From: Bacteroidia bacterium | Lineage (GTDB): Bacteria > Bacteroidota > Bacteroidia > Chitinophagales > UBA2359 | Assembly (NCBI GenBank): GCA_030427245.1 | Contig: JAUHXA010000070.1 | Coordinates: 1-35,347, forward strand | DNA: 35,347 bases | Reading direction: 5' to 3' | Shown: piece by piece, positions 25,565 to 33,204 of the stretch | How positions within the stretch are numbered: position 1 is the first letter of the stretch | Layout of the letters: each line of letters begins with the position of its first letter | Made by a program: the position numbers and the translations under genes | The notes under the pieces: model-generated | What the model was told of the DNA's origin: nothing | Databases searched by the model: none | The model's input: only the letters and a program-made list of their open reading frames with translations

Positions 25565-26283
25565 TGAAACCTCCCTCGACACACCACCGTTTCATCCTCT
25601 TCCTTCAATACCACACAAACAAACCTTTCCTCCAATTTTTTACTTCTAATGATCACTTTTTCACCCAAAAGAGTTTCACTCAAAAAGTTCATTTCTACTT
25701 CAAAAGGTCGAAAATCCGCTTCAATATTTACCAAGTGATTGATTATCCATTCCACATACTTTGTATTGTTAACATGCCCGACCATGTCCAAATCGCTGAA
25801 CTGTACTTGATACATAGAACTTTGGTCGAAATCGCTAACAGAGGGTAGCTTGTTGGATGCACCACAATCTGGTAACTTATCTGCAAGTATGGGGAGACTA
25901 TCACTATTGACTCTTGCAGGTTTTCGATTGGCAATATTAACGGCTACCCAAAAAGTTGAAGCCGAGCCAATTGGTTCGCCCGCCTCATTTTGAAAGCTGA
26001 AATGTCGGTCTGAAAACGGCCCTCTCATAGAACTCACCCAAGTCTGCAATTTGATTTTCTCCGTCCAAACAGGAAACTTGTTCATGCGTACCTTCAAACG
26101 ATTCATCAACCATATATGTCCCAATTGCTGCATATCTTCAAACCCCAACCCTCTATATAAAGCGTGTAAGCCCGCAGCATTTTGGAGGATATTGCAGATA
26201 GCAGTGAGGTTGGATTGCTGATTGTTACCAATCATAAAAGCGGGCATTGCCCATTCTTCATGCCAAATTCCGTTTTGTTCCAT
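25561..26283 (-). CDS. Acyl-ACP thioesterase (FatA/FatB-like)
   Basis: This enzyme hydrolyses acyl-ACP to end fatty-acid elongation. The 240-residue protein has the double hot-dog layout. The first hot-dog contains GHIWLMNRLKVRMNKFPVW and RGPFSDRHFSFQNEAGEPIG. The second starts with SDLDMVGHVNNTKYVEWI, matching the plant and bacterial DxNxHVNNxKYxxW catalytic region. Its length equals that of bacterial members, which lack the plant transit peptide. The start at 26283 is an ATG with the long thioesterase-like N-terminus in frame. Its product could feed lipid remodelling or free fatty acid release. A tiny frame overlaps its stop codon. Confidence 0.88.
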   Translation of the reverse strand: MEQNGIWHEEWAMPAFMIGNNQQSNLTAICNILQNAAGLHALYRGLGFEDMQQLGHIWLMNRLKVRMNKFPVWTEKIKLQTWVSSMRGPFSDRHFSFQNEAGEPIGSASTFWVAVNIANRKPARVNSDSLPILADKLPDCGASNKLPSVSDFDQSSMYQVQFSDLDMVGHVNNTKYVEWIINHLVNIEADFRPFEVEMNFLSETLLGEKVIIRSKKLEERFVCVVLKEEDETVVCRGRFQ

Positions 26284-26300
26284 TTATTTTGGTGTGTTTA

Positions 26301-26336
26301 GGTTGGTAATTGTGTTTGGGTTGATAATTGTATTGG
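26301..26336. repeat. Imperfect 18-bp tandem duplication in a leader region
   Basis: GGTTGGTAATTGTGTTTG (26301-26318) is followed at once by GGTTGATAATTGTATTGG (26319-26336), identical at 15 of 18 positions. It lies just upstream of the thioesterase start, in the divergent gap with dtd. Confidence 0.5.
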
Positions 26337-26344
26337 GATACCTG

Positions 26345-26373
26345 TACAAACGTTTTACTAAAAACATCTATAC
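26345..26373. repeat. Decayed relative of the palindrome at 134-154
   Basis: The core ACGTTTTACTAAAAACATCTATAC here resembles the hairpin sequence upstream of pseI, with about three arm mismatches. It lies 121 bases upstream of the dtd start codon. It supports a dispersed, decaying short palindrome family in this genome. Confidence 0.4.
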
Positions 26374-26493
26374 GTGTGTGTCTTGGTAACTGAGAGCGAA
26401 TCATTTGAAAGGTAAAAGTAGAAAGTCCTTTCCAAATATCCGTATCTTACCACCAAAAAAAAGGATTTAATCCATAAACACAACAAAATAAAA

Positions 26494-26946
26494 ATGCGAG
26501 TTCTCATACAGAAAGTTTCACAGGCTTCCGTCACCATTGAAGGAAAAGTAAAATCTCAAATCGGCAAAGGATTGTTGCTTTTATTAGGCATTGAAGATGC
26601 AGACAGTCAAGAAGATATTGAATGGCTTTGTAGAAAAGTAGTCCATATGCGAATCTTCAATGATGAGGCTGGAAAAATGAATTTGTCGGTCAAAGATGTT
26701 GGAGGAGAAGCCTTGGTAGTGAGTCAATTCACTTTACATGCCAACACCAAAAAAGGCAATCGCCCTTCTTTTATCAAAGCAGCAAAGCCCGACATTGCGA
26801 TTCCATTATACGAACAATTCGTTTCGCACCTTCAAACTTATTTTGATGCGAAAGTACAGACTGGAGAATTTGGAGCGATGATGGAGGTGGGTTTGGTGAA
26901 CGATGGACCTGTGACGATTTGGGTGGATTCAAAGAATAAGGAGTAG
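26494..26946 (+). CDS. dtd: D-aminoacyl-tRNA deacylase (Dtd)
   Basis: Dtd hydrolyses D-aminoacyl-tRNA and glycyl-tRNA(Ala), clearing mischarged tRNA. The 150-residue length and the sequence fit the family. MRVLIQKVSQASVTI opens the fold, GLLLLLGIE follows, the active-site strand is VVSQFTLHANTKKGNRPSF with the SQFTL motif, and the cross-subunit cis-Gly-Pro loop is NDGPVTIWVDS. The start codon is an ATG after an A-rich leader. It stands alone, divergent from the thioesterase and about 100 bases upstream of the PPK2 pair. Confidence 0.95.
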   Translation: MRVLIQKVSQASVTIEGKVKSQIGKGLLLLLGIEDADSQEDIEWLCRKVVHMRIFNDEAGKMNLSVKDVGGEALVVSQFTLHANTKKGNRPSFIKAAKPDIAIPLYEQFVSHLQTYFDAKVQTGEFGAMMEVGLVNDGPVTIWVDSKNKE

Positions 26947-26980
26947 GTAACAAGGAAAATTGTAATGTCACGCTGATTAA

Positions 26981-27011
26981 TTGTTTTTTATAAGCTTTAT
27001 TAATAAATTTG
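26981..27011 (+). promoter_or_regulatory. Candidate Bacteroidota promoter for the PPK2 pair
   Basis: A TTG at 26981-26983 (-33) is followed after 20 bases by TAAATTTG at 27004-27011, which fits the -7 consensus TAnnTTTG. The predicted start of transcription is near 27018, giving a leader of about 28 bases before the ATG at 27046. Confidence 0.5.
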
Positions 27012-27045
27012 ATTTTTTTTTGCGAACATCTATATCGGAGTTAAT

Positions 27046-27891
27046 ATGTTTTCTATTGAAGATTTAAAGAGGGTCAAAAAGCGGCAGGATTTAATTTCTA
27101 TTGCAGAAAAAAAAGGAGGCCATCTAAGAAAGTATTTAAGAAACCTCAGGTACGAGGAAGAATTGCGTTTGCTTCAAACCGAGTTGGTCAACTTACAGAA
27201 TTGGGTAGTCAAGAAAAAAATGAGGGTCGCAATTATTTTTGAAGGACGTGATGCGGCAGGTAAAGGAGGTTCTATCAAGCGATTTGTGGAGCATCTCAAT
27301 CCTCGATCAATAGGTGTTGTCGCACTTGCCAAACCCACAGATATAGAAAAGGGACAATGGTATTTCAGACGCTATATCAAGAAAATGCCCAATCCTGGTC
27401 AAATCGTGTTTTTTGACCGAAGTTGGTACAATAGGGCCGTTGTCGAACCTGTCATGGGTTTTTGCACTCCTACCCAATACCAAGAATTCATGGTACAAGT
27501 ACCTGAATTTGAACATATGCTGTATGAAGATGGAGTGAAAATCATCAAATTTTGGTTTTCGATTTCCAAAGAAGAACAACAAAAGCGATTCGATGCAAGA
27601 CTTCAAAATCCACTGAAGATCTGGAAGTTCAGCCCTGTGGATCAAAAAGGGCAAGAACTTTGGGATAAATACACATATTACAAAGAAGAAATGTTTTCGA
27701 AAACCCATACACCTTTTTGCCCGTGGATTATTGTGAAAACCAATGACAAGCGTACTGCAAGATTGGAAAGTATGCGCCATGTTCTTTCGCAGTTCAATTA
27801 TACAGGAAAAACAAGAGCCAAAACAACTTTGCTACCTGACCCCAATATTATAGCCCGCTATTATAGACATCTCAAACAAATTGATATTTAA
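27046..27891 (+). CDS. ppk2: Polyphosphate kinase 2 family protein, copy 1
   Basis: PPK2 enzymes transfer phosphate between polyphosphate and nucleoside mono- or diphosphates. The 281-residue single-domain protein has Walker A EGRDAAGKGG (66-75), followed by SIKRFVEHLNPR. The lid and catalytic region is VFFDRSWYNRAVVEPVMGFC, with a Walker B-like VFFDR. Later blocks KFWFSISKEEQQKRF, SPVDQKGQELWDKYTYYKEEMF and HTPFCPWIIVKTNDK match the family. It has one domain, so it is class I or III rather than the two-domain class II. Whether it prefers ADP, GDP or AMP cannot be told. The second copy follows after 5 bases. Confidence 0.93.
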   Translation: MFSIEDLKRVKKRQDLISIAEKKGGHLRKYLRNLRYEEELRLLQTELVNLQNWVVKKKMRVAIIFEGRDAAGKGGSIKRFVEHLNPRSIGVVALAKPTDIEKGQWYFRRYIKKMPNPGQIVFFDRSWYNRAVVEPVMGFCTPTQYQEFMVQVPEFEHMLYEDGVKIIKFWFSISKEEQQKRFDARLQNPLKIWKFSPVDQKGQELWDKYTYYKEEMFSKTHTPFCPWIIVKTNDKRTARLESMRHVLSQFNYTGKTRAKTTLLPDPNIIARYYRHLKQIDI

Positions 27892-27896
27892 AAAAA

Positions 27897-28682
27897 ATGG
27901 CACGACTGAACCTATCAGAAGAAGATTTACAAATCTTAAACTCAAAAATCGGCATTAAATCTCTGTTGGCGGACAAAACTACCAATGTAGAAAAAGCCCT
28001 TCGAGCAGCAAAGTATGAACTGCAAATCAGAGATTTACAAGCAAAATTGGTCGATCTTCAAAATTGGGTTATTGAAGAAGGGAAGAAAATAGTCATTCTG
28101 TTTGAAGGAAGAGATGCAGCAGGCAAAGGAGGAGCGATTCGGCGAATTTCTGCACACATCAACCCCCGACACTATCGAATCATTGCCCTTCCCAAACCTT
28201 CTCCAGAAGAAAAAGGACAATGGTACTTTCAGCGTTATGTTAACCTTTTGCCCAAAGCCACAGAAATGGTTTTTTTCGATCGAAGTTGGTACAACAGAGC
28301 CGTTGTAGAACCTGTCAATGGATTTTGTACCGAAAAAGAATACCAAATCTTTATGGGGCAGGTCAATAATTTTGAAAAAATGCTTGTCGAATCAGGCACT
28401 TACCTGATTAAATTCTACTTTTCGATTACCAAAGAAGAACAAGCCAAAAGATTCAAAGACATCAAAAGCAGCCCCTTAAAGCGTTGGAAAATGACTCCTG
28501 TGGATGAAAGAGCACAAGAACTTTGGGGGCAATACACGATATTCAAAGAAAAAATGTTTGAAAAAACGCACACAGAAATCGCTCCTTGGACCATCATTAG
28601 TGCCAATAAAAAGACGGAGGCAAGATTAACTGCGATTGAGCATATACTTCAAACGATTCCTTATCAGGTTGGGAAGCAATGA
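27897..28682 (+). CDS. ppk2: Polyphosphate kinase 2 family protein, copy 2
   Basis: This second PPK2 starts 5 bases after the first, so the two are co-transcribed and probably translationally coupled. Walker A is EGRDAAGKGG (70-79). The catalytic block is VFFDRSWYNRAVVEPVNGFC and the C-terminal block is TPVDERAQELWGQYTIFKEKMF. At 261 residues it is shorter than its neighbour at both ends. The paralogues differ at positions next to the Walker A and in the N-terminal helix, so they may form a heteromer or use different nucleotides (inference). A long inverted repeat lies just downstream. Confidence 0.93.
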   Translation: MARLNLSEEDLQILNSKIGIKSLLADKTTNVEKALRAAKYELQIRDLQAKLVDLQNWVIEEGKKIVILFEGRDAAGKGGAIRRISAHINPRHYRIIALPKPSPEEKGQWYFQRYVNLLPKATEMVFFDRSWYNRAVVEPVNGFCTEKEYQIFMGQVNNFEKMLVESGTYLIKFYFSITKEEQAKRFKDIKSSPLKRWKMTPVDERAQELWGQYTIFKEKMFEKTHTEIAPWTIISANKKTEARLTAIEHILQTIPYQVGKQ

Positions 28683-28716
28683 GACTTCAAAGAAATGATT
28701 TGGAATGAACTAAAAG

Positions 28717-28782
28717 TTCATCGGATGAGAACCTAAATGAAGTTGTTATGAATCAAGGTTCTTCAAATTCTCATCCGATGAA
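28717..28782. terminator. Long inverted repeat downstream of the PPK2 pair
   Basis: The 15-base arms 28717-28731 and 28768-28782 are perfectly complementary. Within the loop, GAACCT (28729-28734) and AGGTTC (28756-28761) can extend or compete with the stem. It stands in the gap between convergent transcripts (PPK2 plus, lipoprotein minus) and probably ends both. No T-run follows, so it could also be an mRNA-stabilising or REP-like palindrome. Confidence 0.45.
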
Positions 28783-28844
28783 TTGACAAATCAAAATCTG
28801 TAGAAAAATATTATTGATTTACAATGGGCTTCAAAATGTCTATT

Positions 28845-29459
28845 TTACACTTCCGAAAAAGTGTAAATCACTCCATTCACAAATTCATATTGAAGGACTC
28901 CTTTGGTTTGTGAATAAAACAATCGAAGAATATTGTTTTCGCCATTAGGATCCAACTCTTTTTGGTTGATTTCCAAAACATCAGAATAGTTTTTACCTCC
29001 AATATTAAGGGTTTCGTGGCAAGTGTAGAGAAAATTGAACTTTTCACCACATTCAAAACTTCCATCTTCATTCAAATAGTAGTGAAAGATGTAATATTGT
29101 CTCAATCCTCCTAAGTTTTTGGTCAGCACTTCAATCGTCATTTGTTCATCCGTCGTGTAGTTTGTTCCTAATGTGATGACGGGAGTAGCTTGATTGTTGG
29201 TCAGTTGAAGGTTGAAAAACTCTTTTGTTTCTTTGGAGCAGGAGTTGAATTCATTCTCAACTTGCTCCAAAGTTCGTTTCACACTCAATGTGTAGTTTTC
29301 CCCTTCCGAACTGGTAAATCTAATGGTTTGCCCAGTTTGATACGGTACACTTTCTTGTAGATAATCCGTAACCTTCATGTAAGTATGGTCTTCTCCTCCA
29401 GGGCAGCAAGCAGCTAAAAACATCACAGGTAATAAGAAATAAAAAAAGTTTTTTTTCAT
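28845..29459 (-). CDS. Hypothetical lipoprotein
   Basis: The 204-residue protein has a type II signal peptide: MKKNFFYFLLPVMFLAAC with a LAAC lipobox and Cys18. The mature part is rich in beta-strand and polar residues (TIEVLTKNLGGLRQYYIFHY, NYSDVLEINQKELDPN). It contains two further Cys, in NSCSKE and ECGEKF/YTCHE, that could form a disulfide. I recognise no family. It is alone on its strand, convergent with the PPK2 pair and separated by about 160 bases of AT-rich sequence from the alcohol dehydrogenase. Confidence 0.75.
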   Translation of the reverse strand: MKKNFFYFLLPVMFLAACCPGGEDHTYMKVTDYLQESVPYQTGQTIRFTSSEGENYTLSVKRTLEQVENEFNSCSKETKEFFNLQLTNNQATPVITLGTNYTTDEQMTIEVLTKNLGGLRQYYIFHYYLNEDGSFECGEKFNFLYTCHETLNIGGKNYSDVLEINQKELDPNGENNILRLFYSQTKGVLQYEFVNGVIYTFSEV

Positions 29460-29619
29460 TTCAATAATGTTTGATTGTTAATTTCTTAAATAATAAAATA
29501 AAGATATTTTTCAATTTGTAAAATAAATTGAAAATCATTTTAAATAAACGAAAGATACGGTATTTAGTTGTGCAAAATTGAGAAGAAAAGAAAAATAAAA
29601 GTAAGAAAAAGAAATCTAC

Positions 29620-30624
29620 TTAATCCACCTCCAATACGATTCGATACCTCGGCTTTCCATTCCGCAATTTTTCCATCGCCTCATTCACCTCCGACATCCT
29701 AAACGCTTCAACCATAGGCTCTACCTTATGTCGGGCAGCAAATTGCAGCATCTGACGAATCTCTGAGGGGCTGCCTGTTGGAGAAGCTGAGATAACCCGT
29801 TTTTTGCCCATCAAATTGCCCGCGCGAGCATTGACCGAACCCGCTACGCCAACAATGTGAAAAACGCCATTGGCTTTCAAAGTTTTGAGGTAGCCATTCC
29901 AATCCAAATCAGCGCTAACCGTATCCAAAACCATATCAAAGCGACCTGATAATTTTTTCAAGGCATCCTTGTCGTGTGTACTCACAAAATGATGCGCTCC
30001 CAATTTTCTGGCTTCTTCCTCTTTCTCTGGACTCGTCGAAAAAGCGGTCACTTCACAACCCCAAGCCTTCAAAAATGCCAATGCTAAATGCCCCAAACCA
30101 CCAATACCAATTACGCCAACACTGTGTAAAGGGCTGATATGGTGCTGCAAAAGTGGACTAAAGACGGTGATTCCTCCACAGAAAAGTGGTCCAGCTTTGC
30201 TATCGTCCATGCCTTCGGGAAGCGGAAAAACCCATGAAGATTGTGCCTTGACCCGATTGCCAAAACCGCCATAACGCCCAATAATCGTTGGTCGAACAGA
30301 GTTGCAGAGGTTGTGATTGCCACTCATGCACTCATCGCAGGTCAAACAAGAGGCAACATTCCAACCCACACCCACACTTTGCCCGACTTTCAAATGTCGA
30401 ACATGAGAACCCAATTCAATGATTTTACCCACAATTTCGTGTCCAGGAACAAAAGGGTAGGAGGTAATGCGCCAATCGTTGTCGAGCATACTCAAGTCGC
30501 TGTGACACAATCCACAATAAGTCACTTCAATCGCTACTTCATCGTGCTTCAATGCGGCTAATTCATATTCAAAAGATTTGAGTTCTCCTTTGGCTTTGTG
30601 TGCTGCGTAGGCTTGTACTTTCAT
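29620..30624 (-). CDS. Zinc-dependent NAD(P) alcohol dehydrogenase (YahK/CAD-like)
   Basis: The 334-residue medium-chain dehydrogenase has catalytic zinc ligands Cys37 (YCGLCHSD) and His61-Glu62 (PFVPGHEIVG). The structural zinc site is made of Cys93, Cys96, Cys99 and Cys107 (CLTCDECMSGNHNLC). The nucleotide-binding Rossmann motif is GVIGIGGLGHLALAF. It resembles the cinnamyl-alcohol dehydrogenase/YahK aldehyde reductase group, which reduces a broad set of aldehydes with NADPH. The ATG at 30624 is chosen over an in-frame TTG at 30663. It stands alone, divergent from the GNAT gene. Confidence 0.92.
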   Translation of the reverse strand: MKVQAYAAHKAKGELKSFEYELAALKHDEVAIEVTYCGLCHSDLSMLDNDWRITSYPFVPGHEIVGKIIELGSHVRHLKVGQSVGVGWNVASCLTCDECMSGNHNLCNSVRPTIIGRYGGFGNRVKAQSSWVFPLPEGMDDSKAGPLFCGGITVFSPLLQHHISPLHSVGVIGIGGLGHLALAFLKAWGCEVTAFSTSPEKEEEARKLGAHHFVSTHDKDALKKLSGRFDMVLDTVSADLDWNGYLKTLKANGVFHIVGVAGSVNARAGNLMGKKRVISASPTGSPSEIRQMLQFAARHKVEPMVEAFRMSEVNEAMEKLRNGKPRYRIVLEVD

Positions 30625-30660
30625 TTGAAATTGGTTTGTTGGATGATGTAATAAAGGCTG

Positions 30661-30668
30661 CAAATGTA
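30661..30668 (-). promoter_or_regulatory. Possible -7 element for the alcohol dehydrogenase
   Basis: The minus strand reads TACATTTG, identical to the element upstream of the SWIM gene and 37 bases from the start codon here against 35 there. No -33 TTG is evident. Confidence 0.3.
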
Positions 30669-30809
30669 GCTGAAATTCGTTAGTTTGAGGCAGATATTCT
30701 TTGGAGACTTTTGAAGTTTCTTATTTGAAGATGATTGATTTTCACTATAATTTTGAGTTTCAAAGCAAAACTTCAAAAGTCTATATCAGGAAATAACTTT
30801 ATTGCTGCT

Positions 30810-30850
30810 CTTTAGCGACCTCTGCGAAACCTTAGCGATTCTTTGCGGGA
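30810..30850. repeat. Degenerate direct repeat of 'TTAGCGA...TTTGCG' type
   Basis: Two imperfect units of about 20 bases (CTTTAGCGACCTCTGCGAAA, then CCTTAGCGATTCTTTGCGGG) stand just upstream of the GNAT gene. Similar TTTGCG-rich strings recur between genes in many Bacteroidota, so this is likely a dispersed non-coding repeat. Confidence 0.4.
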
Positions 30851-30873
30851 AATTGCGATACTAAAAAACAACA

Positions 30874-31503
30874 ATGAATATGGAACAAGGATGGAAAACA
30901 GAAAGAATCCAAAATCGAAAAAAACGAAAGGAGGAGTTTTTACAAAGACACTACATTTCCGACCCCAAACCTTCCTTTAATTTTACCAATCTACCACCCA
31001 CAGAAAGATTGGAATACGAAATGATGGATGAACAAAACTATTTGGAAATTTACGAACTATTCCAAAACGACTCTAACACTTTTGTCGAAGACTACTACAA
31101 TGACTTGGAAAAATTGGAGCGATACACCGATTACCAACTCTATTTCAATAGATTCTCTCACAAAAGAGGGGCGTGCGATTGGCTCATACGATTGAAAACT
31201 ACAAAGGAGACAATTGGAGTGCTCAACATCTATGAATTGAGCAAAGAAATCTTCAATAACAACCACAGAAAATGCTTTATTGGATATTCGATTGGAGAAA
31301 AATACAGGCGAAAATACTATGCGATGGAAGTAGTCGAAAATCTCATCCGATATGCTTTTCCTCACTTCAAAATGGAAAAACTAATTGCGAATACAGACAA
31401 GGGAAATATTCCTTCGCAAGAATTATTGCTCAAATTGGGCTTTGTGGAGAAGACGGAGGATTATTATTATTTTGAAATTCAAAAAATTGGAGATGTAAGG
31501 TGA
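30874..31503 (+). CDS. GNAT family N-acetyltransferase (RimJ/RimL-like)
   Basis: The 209-residue protein uses the GNAT fold and would transfer acetyl from acetyl-CoA to an amine. ERLEYEMMDEQNYLEIYELF opens the fold. The middle strands are WLIRLKTTKETIGVLNIYEL and CFIGYSIGEKYRRKYYAMEVV, which contains the acetyl-CoA-binding region. The end is IANTDKGNIPSQELLLKLGFV, the N...S...LLxKxGF pattern of RimJ/RimL relatives. The basic first 30 residues are an unusual extension. The start could be the ATG at 30874 or at 30880. The substrate is unknown. Confidence 0.85.
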   Translation: MNMEQGWKTERIQNRKKRKEEFLQRHYISDPKPSFNFTNLPPTERLEYEMMDEQNYLEIYELFQNDSNTFVEDYYNDLEKLERYTDYQLYFNRFSHKRGACDWLIRLKTTKETIGVLNIYELSKEIFNNNHRKCFIGYSIGEKYRRKYYAMEVVENLIRYAFPHFKMEKLIANTDKGNIPSQELLLKLGFVEKTEDYYYFEIQKIGDVR

Positions 31504-31803
31504 ACATGTTTATTTTTACCTTAAAAAATTTGCATTTTTTCAGAAAATAGCATATATTACGCTTACATGATAATTCATTAACTGCATTATTGTTCAATCT
31601 TTATAAATTATTTTTCCCTTCTACATCCATTTCAATTTAAATCCCCGATTTTATTTTTAGCAACAGATTTGTTTAATTATATATTAAAATTTGTATGCAT
31701 TGTCGTCTTCCACTCCCTCATTTATTATATATTTAATTTTTGTTTTTACAATTATTGTTTTATATACAATTATATTCATTTTTAAATTCATAATATATTT
31801 ATA
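31504..31803. other. Very AT-rich leader of the methyltransferase gene
   Basis: These 300 bases are almost free of G and C runs and mark a sharp composition change from the genes to the left. No coding frame, hairpin or clear -33/-7 pair was found. It is best read as the left flank of an imported segment. Confidence 0.5.
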
Positions 31804-33024
31804 ATGCAAGAGTACAGAGAGTATGGCAAGAAACTAATCACTAATGATATGGATAAAGCAATGGATGGATTGCTGAATGATATTCATGTTGATTCAAAAT
31901 TTTATAATGAAATATTATTACATAAAGCAGCTCTTATAGTTCATAGAGTGAATTTTAGAAAAGGGACTCTTGAATATGATAAATTAAGTCGAGAGGAACA
32001 GAGAATAAGGAACGCCTTATTAGAGGTACTTGATGAACTTACTAATGTAGATTTAATAGCACCATCTTTTTCTCTTTTACAAAAGATTTTTTTAGAAGTA
32101 GACCCTAGAATAGCTGCAATAATAGTTAGTAATAAATATCCTCTTGATTGGAGTCAAAGACTATTGTATATAGGAGATATTGGTTCTAAACAATGGAATA
32201 AAATGTCCGAAAATCCAAGAAATATTAATAGTGACAATAATTCATTAGTTAGTAATTGTTTAATAGGTTTCTTGAGTAATTTAAACATTGATTCCTTTAT
32301 TTCCTTTGGACCAGGTAATGGTATAAAAGATAAAAATCTTCTTGATAATATGAATACCAATAGATTAAAATACTATCCAATAGACATTAGTTTTGATTTA
32401 TTAATAAAGACTTGGTTGACAATGCATGAGGCGGTAAATATTCCATTTGGTATTTTATCATGTTTTGAAAGTAGGTTCTGTACTTTTATCAAAAATAAGC
32501 TAATAAATGAAGCAAAAGGAGTAAAGTTAATTAGTTTATTAGGTAATACGTTTGGAAATTTAGACAGAAGAGAATATAAACTAATGGACAATGTTAAGGA
32601 CTTTCTTAAAGTGGGGGATTATGTATTATTAGAGGTTTCGTCAAAAAAAATAGATTACGCAATAGAAAAAGATGAAGGAGCTATAATTGGAAGTCACTCT
32701 GAAGAGATGAAGATATTCTTAGCAAATGGAATGTCAAAAAGATTAGGTATACCGACAAAAAAAATACTTAAACTATATACAGAGTTTCTTTCAATTGATG
32801 TTAAAGTTGAAGATAAAAAGTCAAATAGCAATATTAATAATACTGTTGAAATTAAACATATGGATAAAAAGAAGCATAATAAAATACTTTCAATAAGAAG
32901 ATATGATCATAAATCATTGGAAAAGTGGCTAGAAACGTTTAGCTTTATTATTGAAAAAGAGGAATTTATTCCATTTGATGATAAGGTAATAGGAGTAAGT
33001 TGTTTTCTATTAAAAAAATATTGA
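31804..33024 (+). CDS. EAD11-like domain fused to EgtD-like SAM-dependent methyltransferase
   Basis: The 406-residue protein has two parts. Residues about 3-80 (REYGKKLITNDMDKAMDGLL then NEILLHKAALIVHRVNFRKG and REEQRIRNALLEVLDEL) fit effector-associated domain 11 (EAD11), a small helical adaptor in Bacteroidota conflict systems that tethers effectors to NTPase regulators. From about 160 a Rossmann methyltransferase has GPGNG (169-173), YYPIDIS (190-196) and LGNTFGNLD (246-254), resembling EgtD/Methyltransf_33 enzymes. The typical EgtD histidine-binding N-terminal segment is not recognisable, so its methyl acceptor is probably not histidine. The gene is markedly more AT-rich than its neighbours, suggesting transfer. 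The regulator is not in the window. Confidence 0.7.
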   Translation: MQEYREYGKKLITNDMDKAMDGLLNDIHVDSKFYNEILLHKAALIVHRVNFRKGTLEYDKLSREEQRIRNALLEVLDELTNVDLIAPSFSLLQKIFLEVDPRIAAIIVSNKYPLDWSQRLLYIGDIGSKQWNKMSENPRNINSDNNSLVSNCLIGFLSNLNIDSFISFGPGNGIKDKNLLDNMNTNRLKYYPIDISFDLLIKTWLTMHEAVNIPFGILSCFESRFCTFIKNKLINEAKGVKLISLLGNTFGNLDRREYKLMDNVKDFLKVGDYVLLEVSSKKIDYAIEKDEGAIIGSHSEEMKIFLANGMSKRLGIPTKKILKLYTEFLSIDVKVEDKKSNSNINNTVEIKHMDKKKHNKILSIRRYDHKSLEKWLETFSFIIEKEEFIPFDDKVIGVSCFLLKKY

Positions 33025-33204
33025 TTAAAATAGATATATTTGCAATATCATCCTTCTAACCTGCATAATTTATACGTTTTCAAAAATTTCTCTAAATCCG
33101 TAACTTATTGAAATATTATTTTTGAATGAATAGAATGTTAAAAAGCTAATTTCAATGATTTATCAAAGTTTATGAATTATGCAAGCTAAAACAATAAACA
33201 AAAC

